DNA of 64,000 nt from Gaiellasilicea sp963730405. Its GTDB lineage: Bacteria; Actinomycetota; Thermoleophilia; Gaiellales; Gaiellaceae. Below are positions 31,488-40,732 of this stretch, in pieces. Location of the stretch: contig CAVSRW010000002.1 of assembly GCA_963730405.1 (NCBI GenBank), forward strand, positions 62,001-126,000, in the 5' to 3' direction. The translations under genes and the position numbers were made by a program. Every line of letters starts with the position of its first letter. Position 1 is the stretch's first letter. The notes under the pieces were generated by a model that searched no databases, was not told the DNA's origin, and saw nothing but the letters and a program-made list of their open reading frames with translations.

Positions 31488-32732
31488 GTGGCCGCGCACG
31501 TTCCCATCCCCCCCGCCGACGGTGTTGTCCCCGTCCTCGACCACCTGCGCGCGAACGGCGAGGCCTCACGGGCGGAGCTCGCGGAGGCGACCCGGCTCGG
31601 CCGGTCGGTGCTGATGCAGCGGATCGAGACCCTGCTCAAGTCGGGCCTGCTCGCGGAGGATCGCGTCGGTGTCTCCACCGGCGGACGCGCGCCGCGGCTC
31701 CTCCGCTTCCGAGCCGATGCGGGCCAACTGCTCGTCGCCGACCTCGGCGCCACGAGCACCGACGTCGCCCTCGCCGACCTCTCCGGCGGCATCCTCGCCC
31801 ACCGCCAAGAGCCGTCCGAGATCGCGGCCGGGCCCGAGGCCGTGCTCGGTCGCGTCGAGGAGCTCTTCGACGAGTGTCTCGCCGAGGTGGGCGCCTCGCC
31901 GGCGAGCGTGTGGGCGATCGGGATCGGCGTCCCCGGACCCGTCGAGTTCGCGTCCGGCCGGCCGGTCTCGCCCCCGATCATGCCCGGCTGGGACGGCTAT
32001 GCGGTGCGCGAGCGTCTCGCCCATCGAGGCGTCCCCGTCTGGGTCGACAACGACGTCAACGTGATGGCGCTGGGCGAGCTGACCGCGGGCAGCGGGCGAG
32101 GGGTCGACGACTTCGTCTACGTCAAGATCGGAACCGGGATCGGCGCCGGAATCGTCGTCGACGGCCGCATCCACCGGGGCGCGAAGGGGTCGGCCGGGGA
32201 CGTCGGCCACATCCACGTCCAGGCCGGCCGCGACGTCATCTGCCGGTGCGGGATGAGCGGCTGCCTCGAGGCTTTCGCGGGCGGAGCCGCGCTCGCGCGC
32301 GATGCCGAGGCGGCCGCGCGCGAGGGCCGGAGCCCGATCCTGCGTGCGCTCCTCGACACCAAGGGCTTCCTCACCGCCGAGGACGTCGCGACAGCGTCCA
32401 AGCACGGCGACCCGGTCAGCGTCGAGCTGATCACGGAGGCCGGCCGGCTGATCGGGCAGATGCTCACGGGCATCGTCAACTTCTTCAACCCGTCCCTGAT
32501 CGTGATCGGCGGCGGCGTCGCCGGTGCCGGCGACCTGCTCCTCGCCACGGTCCGGCAGACGATCTACCGTCGTTCGCTGCCGCTGGCGACGCGCGACCTC
32601 ACCGTTCGGCGCTCGGCGCTCGACGACCGTGCGGGCGTGATCGGCGCCGCCACGATGGCCGCGAACGAGCTCTTCGCGCCGACGTTCCTACCCCGCTGGC
32701 TCGGCGCCGGCACTCCCGCCGGACACGCGTAG
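31488..32732 (+). CDS. ROK-family transcriptional repressor
   Basis: 414 residues. The N-terminal winged helix-turn-helix (about 12-65) includes GEASRAELAEATRLGRSVLM and LLKSGLLAEDRV. The ROK sugar-kinase-like domain follows (DLGATSTDVALADL, WAIGIGVPGPVEF, GTGIGAGIVVDGRIHRGAKG) with the zinc motif CRCGMSGCLEAF. Such NagC/XylR-type proteins bind palindromic operators and release on binding a sugar or sugar phosphate. It is divergent from the sugar importer, and its operator overlaps both promoters, so it is very likely the local regulator. The 3' end overlaps the convergent SIS gene by 45 bp. Confidence 0.9.
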   Translation: MAAHVPIPPADGVVPVLDHLRANGEASRAELAEATRLGRSVLMQRIETLLKSGLLAEDRVGVSTGGRAPRLLRFRADAGQLLVADLGATSTDVALADLSGGILAHRQEPSEIAAGPEAVLGRVEELFDECLAEVGASPASVWAIGIGVPGPVEFASGRPVSPPIMPGWDGYAVRERLAHRGVPVWVDNDVNVMALGELTAGSGRGVDDFVYVKIGTGIGAGIVVDGRIHRGAKGSAGDVGHIHVQAGRDVICRCGMSGCLEAFAGGAALARDAEAAAREGRSPILRALLDTKGFLTAEDVATASKHGDPVSVELITEAGRLIGQMLTGIVNFFNPSLIVIGGGVAGAGDLLLATVRQTIYRRSLPLATRDLTVRRSALDDRAGVIGAATMAANELFAPTFLPRWLGAGTPAGHA

Positions 32733-33479
32733 CGCCGCGCCCGCTCGGCGGGCGTGCTCCGCATAGGCCGCGTCGAAGAGCCGCATCGACTCCTCGCGGC
32801 CGACGAGGGCCGGGCTCGTCAACACCGGCGGCAACGCGCCCCGCTCGCTCAGCAGCGCGGCCGTCTGCACCTTGAGCTCGTTCACGAGCGCGACGGCGGC
32901 GATCGTCGAGCCGGGGCCGATCGGCGTGTCGAGGCCCTCGAGCTCGACGAGCGCGTCCCCGACCGGTGTGCAGAGGTCGAGGACGACGTCCGCGTGGTCG
33001 CGGAGTCGCGGCCCCTCCCCCACCTCGGCCTGGGCGAGCGACGTCACCGCGACCACGGTCAGCCCGCGGGCCTTCGCTCCCTGAGCGATCTCGATCGGCA
33101 CGGCAGTGCCGCCGCCGGCACTGAAGACGATCATCACGTCGGTCGGCTTCAGGTCGAAGTTGGAGAGGATCGCCTCCGCGAGGCCCTCGACCCGCTCGAT
33201 GAACATCGCCTGGCGCTGGCCGTTCGCGCCGACGACCTGCGTGTGGAAGGTCATCGAGAGCTCGACGATCGGGTGGAAGCCCGGATAGGAGCCGTAGCGC
33301 GGGAACATCTCCTCGACCGGGATGCGCGAGTGGCCGGTGCCGAACAGGTGCACGAGGCCGCCGCCCGCGATCGCGTCGGCGCAGAGCCCGGCGACCTCGG
33401 ACACGGCCGCGCTCTGCGTCTCGAGCCGTTCCAGCAACGCTTTGGCTGCCTGGAGGTACCGCGTAGGCTCGGTGCTCAC
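32688..33479 (-). CDS. SIS-domain sugar isomerase-like protein (UPF0309 type)
   Basis: 263 residues with one SIS domain: GGGLVHLFGTGHSRIPVEEM and VMIVFSAGGGTAVPIEIAQG supply the phosphosugar-binding loops (Ser/Thr-rich, Gly-rich). The length and order fit the UPF0309 group of uncharacterised sugar isomerase-like proteins, often encoded beside sugar importers. The reaction is unknown; isomerisation or phosphosugar sensing is plausible. The GTG at 33479 starts 30 bp from the divergent dehydrogenase gene. No Shine-Dalgarno is evident. Confidence 0.75.
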   Translation of the reverse strand: MSTEPTRYLQAAKALLERLETQSAAVSEVAGLCADAIAGGGLVHLFGTGHSRIPVEEMFPRYGSYPGFHPIVELSMTFHTQVVGANGQRQAMFIERVEGLAEAILSNFDLKPTDVMIVFSAGGGTAVPIEIAQGAKARGLTVVAVTSLAQAEVGEGPRLRDHADVVLDLCTPVGDALVELEGLDTPIGPGSTIAAVALVNELKVQTAALLSERGALPPVLTSPALVGREESMRLFDAAYAEHARRAGAALRVSGGSAGAEPAG

Positions 33480-33509
33480 GTCGTCGTCGAACGAGGAGGA
33501 AGTCGCACG

Positions 33510-34703
33510 GTGGTCGGCCACAGGGTGAGCATGCTCGGCACGGGTCTCATCGGTCTCTTCTACACCAGAACGCTGCACGGGCAGCGCAACCGCGACCGCG
33601 TCCACGTCGCCTACTCGCGCTCGGAGGACCGGGCGAAGGCGTTCTGCGCCGACAACGGCGTGCCCGAGTGGACGACCGACCTCGAGGAGGCGATCGCGCA
33701 CCCGGAGACCGACACCGTCGTGATCGGGCTTCCGAACCAGCTGCACGAGCAGGCAGTCGAGCTGTGCGCGACGCACGGCAAGGCCGTCCTCTGCACGAAG
33801 CCGCTCGCGCGCACCGCCGAGGAGGCGAAGCGAATGCTCGACACGGTCGAGCGCGCCGGCGTCTTCGGCGGCTACCTCGAGGACCTCGTCTACACGCCGA
33901 AGACGCTGAAGGCGATCGCGTCGGTGCAGGCGGGCCAGATCGGCGACGTCCTCTGGGCACGCTCGCGGGAGACGCATCCCGGCCCGCACAGCGCCTGGTT
34001 CTGGGACGCGGCGCAGGCCGGCGGCGGGCCGATCGTCGACCTCGGCTGCCACTGCATCGAGATCATCCGCTCGTACATGGGCAAGGACAACCGGCCCGTG
34101 GAGGTGATGTGCTGGACGGACACGCTCGTCCACCCGATCGAGGCGGAGGACAACGCGATCGCGCTGATCCGCTTCGAGAGCGGCGCGATGGGCCAGTTCG
34201 AGGTCAGCTGGACGTTCCGGGGCGGCATGGACCTCCGCGACGAGGTCGCCGGCACCGAGGGGACGATCTGGACGAACCACTTCCTCCGCACGGGCTTCGA
34301 GATCTTCACCTCCGGCGCCGGGGAGGGCTACGTCGCCGAGAAGGCGGAGAGCGCGAGCGGCTGGCTCTTCCCGGTCGGCGACGAGGTCGCCGAGCTCGGC
34401 TACGTCGACATGTTCACGGACATGTTCGACGCGATCGACGAGGGCCGCGCACCGCGCGAGACCTTCTACGACGGCTACGTCGTCAACGCGATCATCGACG
34501 CCTGCTACCGCTCGGCCGAGACACGGCAATGGGAGCCCGTGCAGCTCGCCGACTGGCGCGGCGCCGGCGTCCCGCGAATCGCACGCGAGCGCCGCGAGCA
34601 CGACGGCAGGACCGTGATCAAGGAGGAGAAGATGCCCGACGGCCGCTCGAAGCTGATCCTCAAGGACGAGGCGACGGGCGAGTTCGTCGACGTCGTCAGC
34701 TAG
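33510..34703 (+). CDS. Gfo/Idh/MocA-family sugar dehydrogenase
   Basis: 397 residues. NAD(P)-binding Rossmann start VSMLGTGLIGLFYTRTL (about 6-22), then VLCTKPLARTAEEAKRML (the KP motif) and the catalytic-domain segment GGGPIVDLGCHCIEIIR with the conserved Asp and His. It oxidises a sugar, sugar alcohol or cyclitol hydroxyl; the substrate is not readable from motifs. The GTG at 33510 has AGGAGGA 9 nt upstream. The C-terminal ~50 residues are charged and unusually long for the family. Confidence 0.88.
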   Translation: MVGHRVSMLGTGLIGLFYTRTLHGQRNRDRVHVAYSRSEDRAKAFCADNGVPEWTTDLEEAIAHPETDTVVIGLPNQLHEQAVELCATHGKAVLCTKPLARTAEEAKRMLDTVERAGVFGGYLEDLVYTPKTLKAIASVQAGQIGDVLWARSRETHPGPHSAWFWDAAQAGGGPIVDLGCHCIEIIRSYMGKDNRPVEVMCWTDTLVHPIEAEDNAIALIRFESGAMGQFEVSWTFRGGMDLRDEVAGTEGTIWTNHFLRTGFEIFTSGAGEGYVAEKAESASGWLFPVGDEVAELGYVDMFTDMFDAIDEGRAPRETFYDGYVVNAIIDACYRSAETRQWEPVQLADWRGAGVPRIARERREHDGRTVIKEEKMPDGRSKLILKDEATGEFVDVVS

Positions 34704-34822
34704 AACGGCCGCTCATCCGTTGTCGATGCCGACGCCCGCCGTTCGTCGTACCGATGAGTTTCACATCGCCGCGCCGTCTGAACGATTGATCGGCGTCCGC
34801 CGTCGCTACCGGAGGTGAGTCC

Positions 34823-35899
34823 ATGTCGAAGACGCTCGTGATGGTCGGGACCCGCAAGGGCTGCTTCATCCTCGAGAGCAACGAAAGGCGACTGGAATGG
34901 GAGCTGCGTGGTCCGTTCTGCGAAGGGTGGCCGATCTACCACGCCGTCCACGACGCCGACACCGGCGCGATCTACGCGGCCGCGGCGAGCGAGTGGCACG
35001 GCGCGAGCGTCTGGCGCAGCCTCGACCTCGGAGAGACGTGGACGCAGTCGAGCGAGGGCCTCGAGTACGGCGACTCCGGGCTCAAGCTCTCGAAGGTCTC
35101 GGGCCTCACCGCGGCTCACGGGCGCCTCTTCGCCGGCGCGGAGATGCCGGGCGTCTTCGAGAGCCGTGACGGCGGCCAGACGTGGAAGGTCCTCAGCACG
35201 CTCGACGGCCAGCCCGGCAGCGAATCGTGGAACGATCCGGCCAACCAGCCACCGGGGCACCTCGGCGTCCCGGCGATCCTCCCGCACCCTGACGATCCGG
35301 CCCGCTACTGGGCGATCGTCCAGGGCATCGGCATCTTCGAGACGACCGACGACGGCACGTCGTGGACGCCCCGCAACCACGGGCTGCGCGCCGACTGGCC
35401 GCTCGAGAACCCCGAGGTCGGCTACTGCGTGCACAAGCTCGTGATGTCGCCGACCGACAGCGACCGGCTGTACCAGCAGAACCACGTCGGCATGCATCGG
35501 AGCGACGACGCTGGAGTGACGTGGACGGAGATCTCGGACGGCCTGCCGACCGAATTCGGATTCGCGGCGGCGGCGCACCCGCACGACCGCGACACGTTCT
35601 ACGTGATCCCGCTCGATCCCGGCCACGCGCGCTGCATGCCCGACGGGAGTGCGGCCGTCTGGCGCACGCGTGATGCGGGCGCGACCTGGCAGCGGCTCGA
35701 CGACGGGCTGCCGCAACAGGACGCCCACGTCGGTGTCCTGCGCGAAGGCATGGCAATCGACGCGCACGAGGTGCCGGGCGTCTACTTCGGCACGAGCACG
35801 GGACAGCTGTTTGCGAGCGCCGACGAAGGCCAGAGCTGGCGCGAGATCGCGAGCTACCTGCCGGGCATCGCGTCGGTCGAGGTTGCGATCGTCGACTAG
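34823..35899 (+). CDS. Beta-propeller protein with BNR/Asp-box repeats
   Basis: 358 residues. Six Asp-box motifs (S/T-x-D-x-G-x-x-W) are spread along the chain: SLDLGETW, SRDGGQTW, TTDDGTSW, SDDAGVTW, TRDAGATW and SADEGQSW. They mark a six- or seven-bladed propeller of the sialidase/sortilin class. There is no signal peptide, so it is cytoplasmic, and no sialidase Arg triad is evident, so sialidase activity should not be assumed. GGAGGTG lies 5 nt before the ATG. The next gene, two bases on, encodes a MoaD-like protein. Confidence 0.85.
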   Translation: MSKTLVMVGTRKGCFILESNERRLEWELRGPFCEGWPIYHAVHDADTGAIYAAAASEWHGASVWRSLDLGETWTQSSEGLEYGDSGLKLSKVSGLTAAHGRLFAGAEMPGVFESRDGGQTWKVLSTLDGQPGSESWNDPANQPPGHLGVPAILPHPDDPARYWAIVQGIGIFETTDDGTSWTPRNHGLRADWPLENPEVGYCVHKLVMSPTDSDRLYQQNHVGMHRSDDAGVTWTEISDGLPTEFGFAAAAHPHDRDTFYVIPLDPGHARCMPDGSAAVWRTRDAGATWQRLDDGLPQQDAHVGVLREGMAIDAHEVPGVYFGTSTGQLFASADEGQSWREIASYLPGIASVEVAIVD

Positions 35900-35901
35900 C
35901 C

Positions 35902-36164
35902 ATGGCCGAGCTCTATCTCCCCTCGACGCTGCAGCCGCTCTTCGCGGGGCTTCCGCGCCGCCTCGAGATCGACGCCACTACGGTCGACGAGGCGCTCGAT
36001 CGCCTCGAGGAGCGCTGGCCGGCTTCCGCGACCGCCTGTGCGAGCCGGGACCGGAGTTGCGCCGGCACATCCACGTGTACGTCGACCGAGAGCGCGCCAC
36101 GCTCGAGACTGCGCTTGGGGCGCGCTCGCGGGTCGACGTGATCGCCGCCATCAGCGGCGGCTGA
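35902..36164 (+). pseudogene. MoaD/ThiS-like small protein, frameshifted
   Basis: Frame 1 encodes MAELYLPSTLQPLFAGLPRR, then ATTVDEALDRLEERWP. After about 36020 the family continuation (FRDRLCEPGPELRRHIHVYV, then DVIAAISGG and stop) is in another frame. Restoring one G in the CCGGC at the break gives one 87-residue ubiquitin-fold protein ending in Gly-Gly, the sulfur-carrier signature. Either a recent mutation or an assembly deletion. It lies two bases after the beta-propeller gene. Confidence 0.65.
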
Positions 36165-36255
36165 GCCCGCCGGCCGGCGTCAGACGATCGGCAGGACTCA
36201 AGATCGGACACGGAGTGGGCCGCCCGAGTCGGCAGCCCACTCCGGATTGGGTCGT

Positions 36256-37671
36256 CTACTTACAGGGGCTCGGCTTGGCCCGCTTGCATTCACCCCAGGT
36301 GTCGATGTCCTGCGCGAAGTCGTTGAACGTGACGGTCGCCCGGCTCGCCGAGGAGCGCCAGTTCGGCACGTTGATTGTCTGCAGCCTGCTCGTGTCGCCG
36401 CGAGGGGCGTTGACGAACGAGACCGTTCCGTCGGTCGGCTCGGCCGCGGGCATGAAGACGTCCACGCCGGTCTGGAACGCCTGCGTCGGGAAGAACGGGA
36501 GCAGGTTGAGGGTCGAGTCTCCAGGCGACTCAGCTGCGTCGTGAACGTGGATGCCGATGACGCCGTTGCTCGTCACCCTGGTGAGGGCGTTGACAGCGGG
36601 CTGATCGCCGCGACTCGCGCTCTGCGTGCTGATCTCGAGCACGTCGTTCTGCCCGGTCGAGTGCGTCGTCCACCACTCCTTTTGCCGGACGACGGTGGCG
36701 GCGGTGTGGTTGTCGCTCAGGTTCGTGTTGGCGACGATCTGAGAGTTGGGAGGCGCGAGGTTCATACGCACCATGCTGGTGCTGCGCGACCACGGCTGGA
36801 AGTAGAAGTGATGGCCGAGGAAGCCCTCACGGAGCACGAACAGCTCGTAGTGCTGCTGCCCGTTGACGCTCACCGGGCCCCAGCTGCCGTCGTCCGCAAG
36901 CGGGAGCACGGCGTGTGGCTCCGCATCCTTCCGCGCACCTGTGCTGGTGTCGACCTCCCAGATCTCCAGCATGGCTCCGGGCGTGCCAATGTTCTGCGGG
37001 AACTCCACCGCGCGTCCCGAGATCGTGACCGTGCCCGGCGGCTCCGGCAGCACGAGAGTCGTCTCCGGCTCCTCGCCGACGAAGAACTCGTACTGCGCGG
37101 CGAACGACTCGGCGGACGTCGCCACCTGCACGTGGGTCTGCGGGCTGAGCCGGATGTTGTTGCCGCCGACGTTGCCGGTGGTGTTCGTTCCCTGCCAGAT
37201 CCCCATGCAGTCGAGGGTCGGGCTCGCAATCCCGCAGCTTGCGTTGCTGGAGCCGTCGATCCCGATGTACTTGGCGATCTTGGCCGCCCGGCCGGCGTTG
37301 CCGAGGTAGGTGTTCGACACGAACGTGCCGAGCGAATGGCCGACCAGATACACCTGATCGACGCCGTGCTCCGCGCGGAGGCCGTCGACGAAGGCGTCGA
37401 GCCGCTCGGTCACCTGTGCGAACGAGTTGGTCGCAAACGACGAGTCGTACTCGAACGCCCGAACGAGACTCGCCGGGTAGCCGTTGCCGTCAAAGCGTCT
37501 CGACTGCGTCTCGTACTGCGCTGCCGACCCCGCCGATCCGTGCACGAAGACGATCGGCAGCAGCGGGGGCTCCTGTGCGCCGGCGGGCGTCGAGCCGGCG
37601 AGCACCACCAAGGCAAGCACCGCGGCGAGGGCCAACACCAATTGCAGTGACCACGACCCAGAACGTTCCAT
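36256..37671 (-). CDS. Secreted lipase/esterase (alpha/beta hydrolase) with C-terminal beta domain
   Basis: 471 residues. Signal peptide (1-32, ending AGA). Alpha/beta hydrolase domain with the oxyanion region PIVFVHGSAGSAAQY (39-53) and nucleophile elbow GHSLG (111-115, Ser113). The distal ~250 residues are beta-rich (VTISGRAVEFP, GSWGPVSVNGQQHYELFVL), similar in layout to exported lipases with an Ig-like C-terminal module. The acid and His of the triad are not assigned. The ATG at 37671 follows GGGAGG by 6 nt. It is a single gene and differs in style from the surrounding sugar genes. Confidence 0.8.
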   Translation of the reverse strand: MERSGSWSLQLVLALAAVLALVVLAGSTPAGAQEPPLLPIVFVHGSAGSAAQYETQSRRFDGNGYPASLVRAFEYDSSFATNSFAQVTERLDAFVDGLRAEHGVDQVYLVGHSLGTFVSNTYLGNAGRAAKIAKYIGIDGSSNASCGIASPTLDCMGIWQGTNTTGNVGGNNIRLSPQTHVQVATSAESFAAQYEFFVGEEPETTLVLPEPPGTVTISGRAVEFPQNIGTPGAMLEIWEVDTSTGARKDAEPHAVLPLADDGSWGPVSVNGQQHYELFVLREGFLGHHFYFQPWSRSTSMVRMNLAPPNSQIVANTNLSDNHTAATVVRQKEWWTTHSTGQNDVLEISTQSASRGDQPAVNALTRVTSNGVIGIHVHDAAESPGDSTLNLLPFFPTQAFQTGVDVFMPAAEPTDGTVSFVNAPRGDTSRLQTINVPNWRSSASRATVTFNDFAQDIDTWGECKRAKPSPCK

Positions 37672-37954
37672 CCTCTACCTCCCTGTGACCCTCGGCCCGG
37701 CGGTTGCCCGGTCGAAACGGGTTCCCGGTGCGATCGGCGCTCCGCTTCCGGGGAACGACGCTATTCCTGTTTCCAAACCGTAGTCAACGAGGGCGCGCAA
37801 GTTGAAACTGGGATGTCAACCCGCCAGCAGTAGGGCGTGCTCGGCGGGCTCGACGACCGGCGAGCGGCCGATCAGGACGTCTGCGTTAGAGCATCGACTC
37901 GTAGATCCGCACGATACGTCAGGCTGTCGCGGTCCGAGGTAGACGCGACGAACC

Positions 37955-38863
37955 TCAGACGATCAGCGGCCGGAGCGTGTTCCGCGCGAGCAGGAAGCCG
38001 CGCTTGACGAGCTCCTCGTCGCCCTCGAAACGGCGGTCCTCGTGCTCGATCGAGATCCAGCGGTCATAGCCGACCGCGTAGAGCGCGGCGATGAACCGCG
38101 GCCAGTCGACCTCGCCGAGGCCGGGGAGCCGCGGTACCTGCCAGCCCATCCCGGCCGAGAAGGTGCCGTGCCGGTAGAGGCCGTCGCGCCGGACCTCCAG
38201 GTCCTTCGCGTGCACGTGGAAGATCCGGTCGGCGAAGTCGTAGACCGCGCGCTCGTAGTCGATCATCAGCCAGACGAGGTGGGACGGATCGAGGTTGAGC
38301 CCGAAGCCCTCGTCCGGGATCGCCTCGAACATCTGCTCCCAGATCGCGGGCGACCAGGCGAGGTTGTTGCCGCCGGGCCACTCGTCCTCGCTGAAGATCA
38401 TCGGGCAGTTCTCGATCGCGATCTTGACGCCCTTGTCGCCGGCGTGGCGGACGAGGTCGGGCCAGATCCGGCGGAACCGTTCGAGGTTCTCCGTCAGCGG
38501 CCGGTCCTTGTCGTTGCCGACGAACGTCCCGACGACCTCGACGCCGAGCGCGGCCGCCGCATCGACGACCTTGCGCAGGTGCCCGTTGACCTCCTCGCGG
38601 TGGGCGTCGTCGGGGTGCAGGTTGTTCGGGTAGTAGGCGAGCGACGAGATCTCGAGCCCGTGCCGGTCGAGGGTGTCGCGTACCTCGCCCGGGTCGAACG
38701 ACTCGACGTCGATATGGGTGACGCCCGCGTAGCGGCGCTTCTCGCCCCCGCCTCCCGGCCAGCACGCGACCTCGAGCGACTCGAAGCCCTCGCTCGCCGC
38801 CCAGGCGGCTACCCCGTCGAGGGAGAGATCGGGGAGTGCAGCGGTCAGGAAACCGAGCTTCAC
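37955..38863 (-). CDS. Sugar phosphate isomerase/epimerase (AP endonuclease 2 TIM barrel)
   Basis: 302 residues. TIM barrel of the xylose isomerase-like group: LEVACWPGGGGEKRRYAG near 31, IAIENCPMIFSEDEWPGGNN near 150 with the metal-binding Glu, GLNLDPSHLVWLM near 190 with Asp/His, FHVHAKDLEV with His, and WISIEHEDRRFEGDE with the last Glu. It likely isomerises or epimerises a keto-sugar. The GTG at 38863 overlaps the dehydrogenase stop by 4 nt, so the two act in one pathway; Gfo/Idh plus this barrel type is a recurring sugar-catabolic pair. Confidence 0.88.
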   Translation of the reverse strand: MKLGFLTAALPDLSLDGVAAWAASEGFESLEVACWPGGGGEKRRYAGVTHIDVESFDPGEVRDTLDRHGLEISSLAYYPNNLHPDDAHREEVNGHLRKVVDAAAALGVEVVGTFVGNDKDRPLTENLERFRRIWPDLVRHAGDKGVKIAIENCPMIFSEDEWPGGNNLAWSPAIWEQMFEAIPDEGFGLNLDPSHLVWLMIDYERAVYDFADRIFHVHAKDLEVRRDGLYRHGTFSAGMGWQVPRLPGLGEVDWPRFIAALYAVGYDRWISIEHEDRRFEGDEELVKRGFLLARNTLRPLIV

Positions 38864-39999
38864 CGTTCCACCTCGATCCAGCGCTCCTCGGCAGCGGAGC
38901 GGGCGATCGCCTCGCCGAGCACGATCTCCTCGTGCCCGTCGGCGAAGGTCGGGAAATCGGGCTCTGCAGGCATGCGTCCCTCCTCGACGGCGGCGTAGAC
39001 CGCCTTGTAGAGCTGCTTGAACGTGTCCGGGAAGCCCTCGGCGTGGCCACCCGGGTAGTCGGTGAACGCGGCTGCGCTCGCATCCAGCTGAGCCGGGTCG
39101 CGCAGGAAGACCTCGTTCGGACGGTCGCGATGGCCGAGCCACAGCTCCTCCGGACGCTCCGACGACCACGCCAGCGAGCCCTCGGCGCCGTCGAGCTCGA
39201 AGGCGAGGCAGTTCTTCCGTCCGGCCGCGAGCTGGGAGATCGTGACGTTGCCGCGCGAGCCGTCCTCGTAGCGGAGCAGGACGTGAGCCATGTCCTCCGA
39301 CTCGATCGTGCGGTCGACGCGCTCGACGTCGTCCTGGTCCGCGGCGAACGTCTCCACCGGCCCGGTCGGAACGCGCCGCGTCGTGTGGACGGTGTGCAGG
39401 TCGGCGAAGACGGACGCGACCCGCTTGCCGGTGACGAAACTCGTCAGATCGAGCCAGTGGGTGCCGATGTCGGCGACCGCCCGCAACCGCCCGCCCTGCT
39501 CCGGGTCGAGCCGCCAGTTCCAGTCCGTCGGCTTCAGCAGCCAGTCCTGGATGTAGACGCCGTGGACGCCGTGGACCGCCCCGAGGTCGCCGCGACGGAC
39601 GCGGGCGCGAGCCTCGCGGCAGAGGGCGTAGAAGCGGATGTTGTAGTTCGTGCAGTGGACGAGGCCGCTGTCCTCGGCGAGCCGGAGCAGCTCGGCGGAC
39701 TCGCTCGAGTCGAGCGCGAGCGGCTTCTCGCAGACGACGTGCTTCCCCGCCGCGAGCACCGCCTTCACCTGCGGGTAGTGGAGATGATTCGGCGTCGTCA
39801 GGTGGACGACGCGGACGCGATCGTCGTCCAGCATCGCCTCGAAGCTCTCGTACGGCTCCGGCAGGCCAGGCTTCTGGCGGGCGCGGCCGGGCGAGGAGCC
39901 GACGACGCCGGTCACGTCGAGACCGAGCCGCCGGAGCGCCTCGACGTGGACGACCCCGATGAACCCCGTGCCGACGACGGCTGCCCCGATCCCGCTCAT
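38860..39999 (-). CDS. Gfo/Idh/MocA-family sugar dehydrogenase
   Basis: 379 residues. Rossmann start AAVVGTGFIGVVHVEALRRL (6-25), then VVCEKPLALDSSESAELL, and the catalytic helix region LRAVADIGTHWLDLTSF with Asp and His. It resembles inositol or glycoside dehydrogenases; the substrate is not fixed. The ATG at 39999 lies 40 bp from the divergent SDR start, with a TAGATT box 9 nt upstream. It is coupled to the isomerase gene by a 4-nt overlap. Confidence 0.9.
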   Translation of the reverse strand: MSGIGAAVVGTGFIGVVHVEALRRLGLDVTGVVGSSPGRARQKPGLPEPYESFEAMLDDDRVRVVHLTTPNHLHYPQVKAVLAAGKHVVCEKPLALDSSESAELLRLAEDSGLVHCTNYNIRFYALCREARARVRRGDLGAVHGVHGVYIQDWLLKPTDWNWRLDPEQGGRLRAVADIGTHWLDLTSFVTGKRVASVFADLHTVHTTRRVPTGPVETFAADQDDVERVDRTIESEDMAHVLLRYEDGSRGNVTISQLAAGRKNCLAFELDGAEGSLAWSSERPEELWLGHRDRPNEVFLRDPAQLDASAAAFTDYPGGHAEGFPDTFKQLYKAVYAAVEEGRMPAEPDFPTFADGHEEIVLGEAIARSAAEERWIEVER

Positions 40000-40039
40000 C
40001 CCTCGTCGAATCTAACCCGCGTGAGAGGATCGCTGCGCC

Positions 40040-40732
40040 GTGCAGCTCTCCGGGAAGGTTGCAGTCGTCAGCGGCTCGGCCGGCGGGATCGGCGGCGCGG
40101 TGGCGGCCGCGTTCGCCGACGCAGGCGCCGAGGTGATCGGCCTCGACCGCGAGCAAGCCGATCTGGCCCGTCCCGACGAGGTCGAAGCATTCTTCGCCGG
40201 TCTCGACCGGGTCGACGTCCTCTTCAACGGCGCCGGGATCAGCGGCCGCTCGCTCGGTGACGGCCCGGTCGACGAGTGCACCGTCGAGGGCTGGAATGCC
40301 GTCCTGGCGAACAACCTCACGAGCGTCTTCCTCTGCTCGAAGCATGCGATCCCGCTGCTGCGCGCGGCCGGCGGGGGCACGATCGTCAACCTCTCGTCGG
40401 CGATGGGCATCACCGCCGGCGACGACGACTTCGCGACGCATGCCTACCAGGTCAGCAAGGGCGGGATCATCACCCTGACCCGGGCGATGGCCCACCACTA
40501 CGGCCGCGACGGGATCCGCGTCAACGCGATCGCCCCGGGCCTGATCGCGACGCCGATGAGCCTGCGGGCGCAGTCCGACCCGGCGATCGTCGCCCGACTC
40601 TCCGAGCTCCACCCGCTCACCGGGGACTTCGGCCGGCCCGAGGACGTCGCCGGCGCGGCCGTCTATCTGGCGACGGCGCCGTTCGTGACCGGCGCCGTCC
40701 TCACCGTCGACGGCGGCTGGACGATCCGGTGA
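40040..40732 (+). CDS. Short-chain dehydrogenase/reductase
   Basis: 230 residues of a classical SDR: cofactor motif SGSAGGIGGAVAAAFADAG (11-29), NAG region FNGAGISG, catalytic Ser in NLSSAMG, and YQVSKGG with Tyr and Lys. The acidic GLDRE after the second strand suggests NAD rather than NADP. It probably oxidises a sugar or polyol, since it is translationally coupled (GTGA) to a ROK sugar kinase and divergent from a sugar dehydrogenase operon. Confidence 0.9.
   Translation: MQLSGKVAVVSGSAGGIGGAVAAAFADAGAEVIGLDREQADLARPDEVEAFFAGLDRVDVLFNGAGISGRSLGDGPVDECTVEGWNAVLANNLTSVFLCSKHAIPLLRAAGGGTIVNLSSAMGITAGDDDFATHAYQVSKGGIITLTRAMAHHYGRDGIRVNAIAPGLIATPMSLRAQSDPAIVARLSELHPLTGDFGRPEDVAGAAVYLATAPFVTGAVLTVDGGWTIR

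Noticed and set aside
34823..35899. Sialidase annotation for the Asp-box protein
   Set aside because: Asp boxes mark the propeller fold only. There is no signal peptide and no clear catalytic Arg triad or Tyr/Glu pair, so enzyme activity was not assigned.
37672..37954. Possible remnant gene (minus strand) between the lipase and the sugar isomerase genes
   Set aside because: Short in-frame fragments such as VRIYESML can be read, but they are interrupted by stops and too short to assign. Nothing supportable is seen here.
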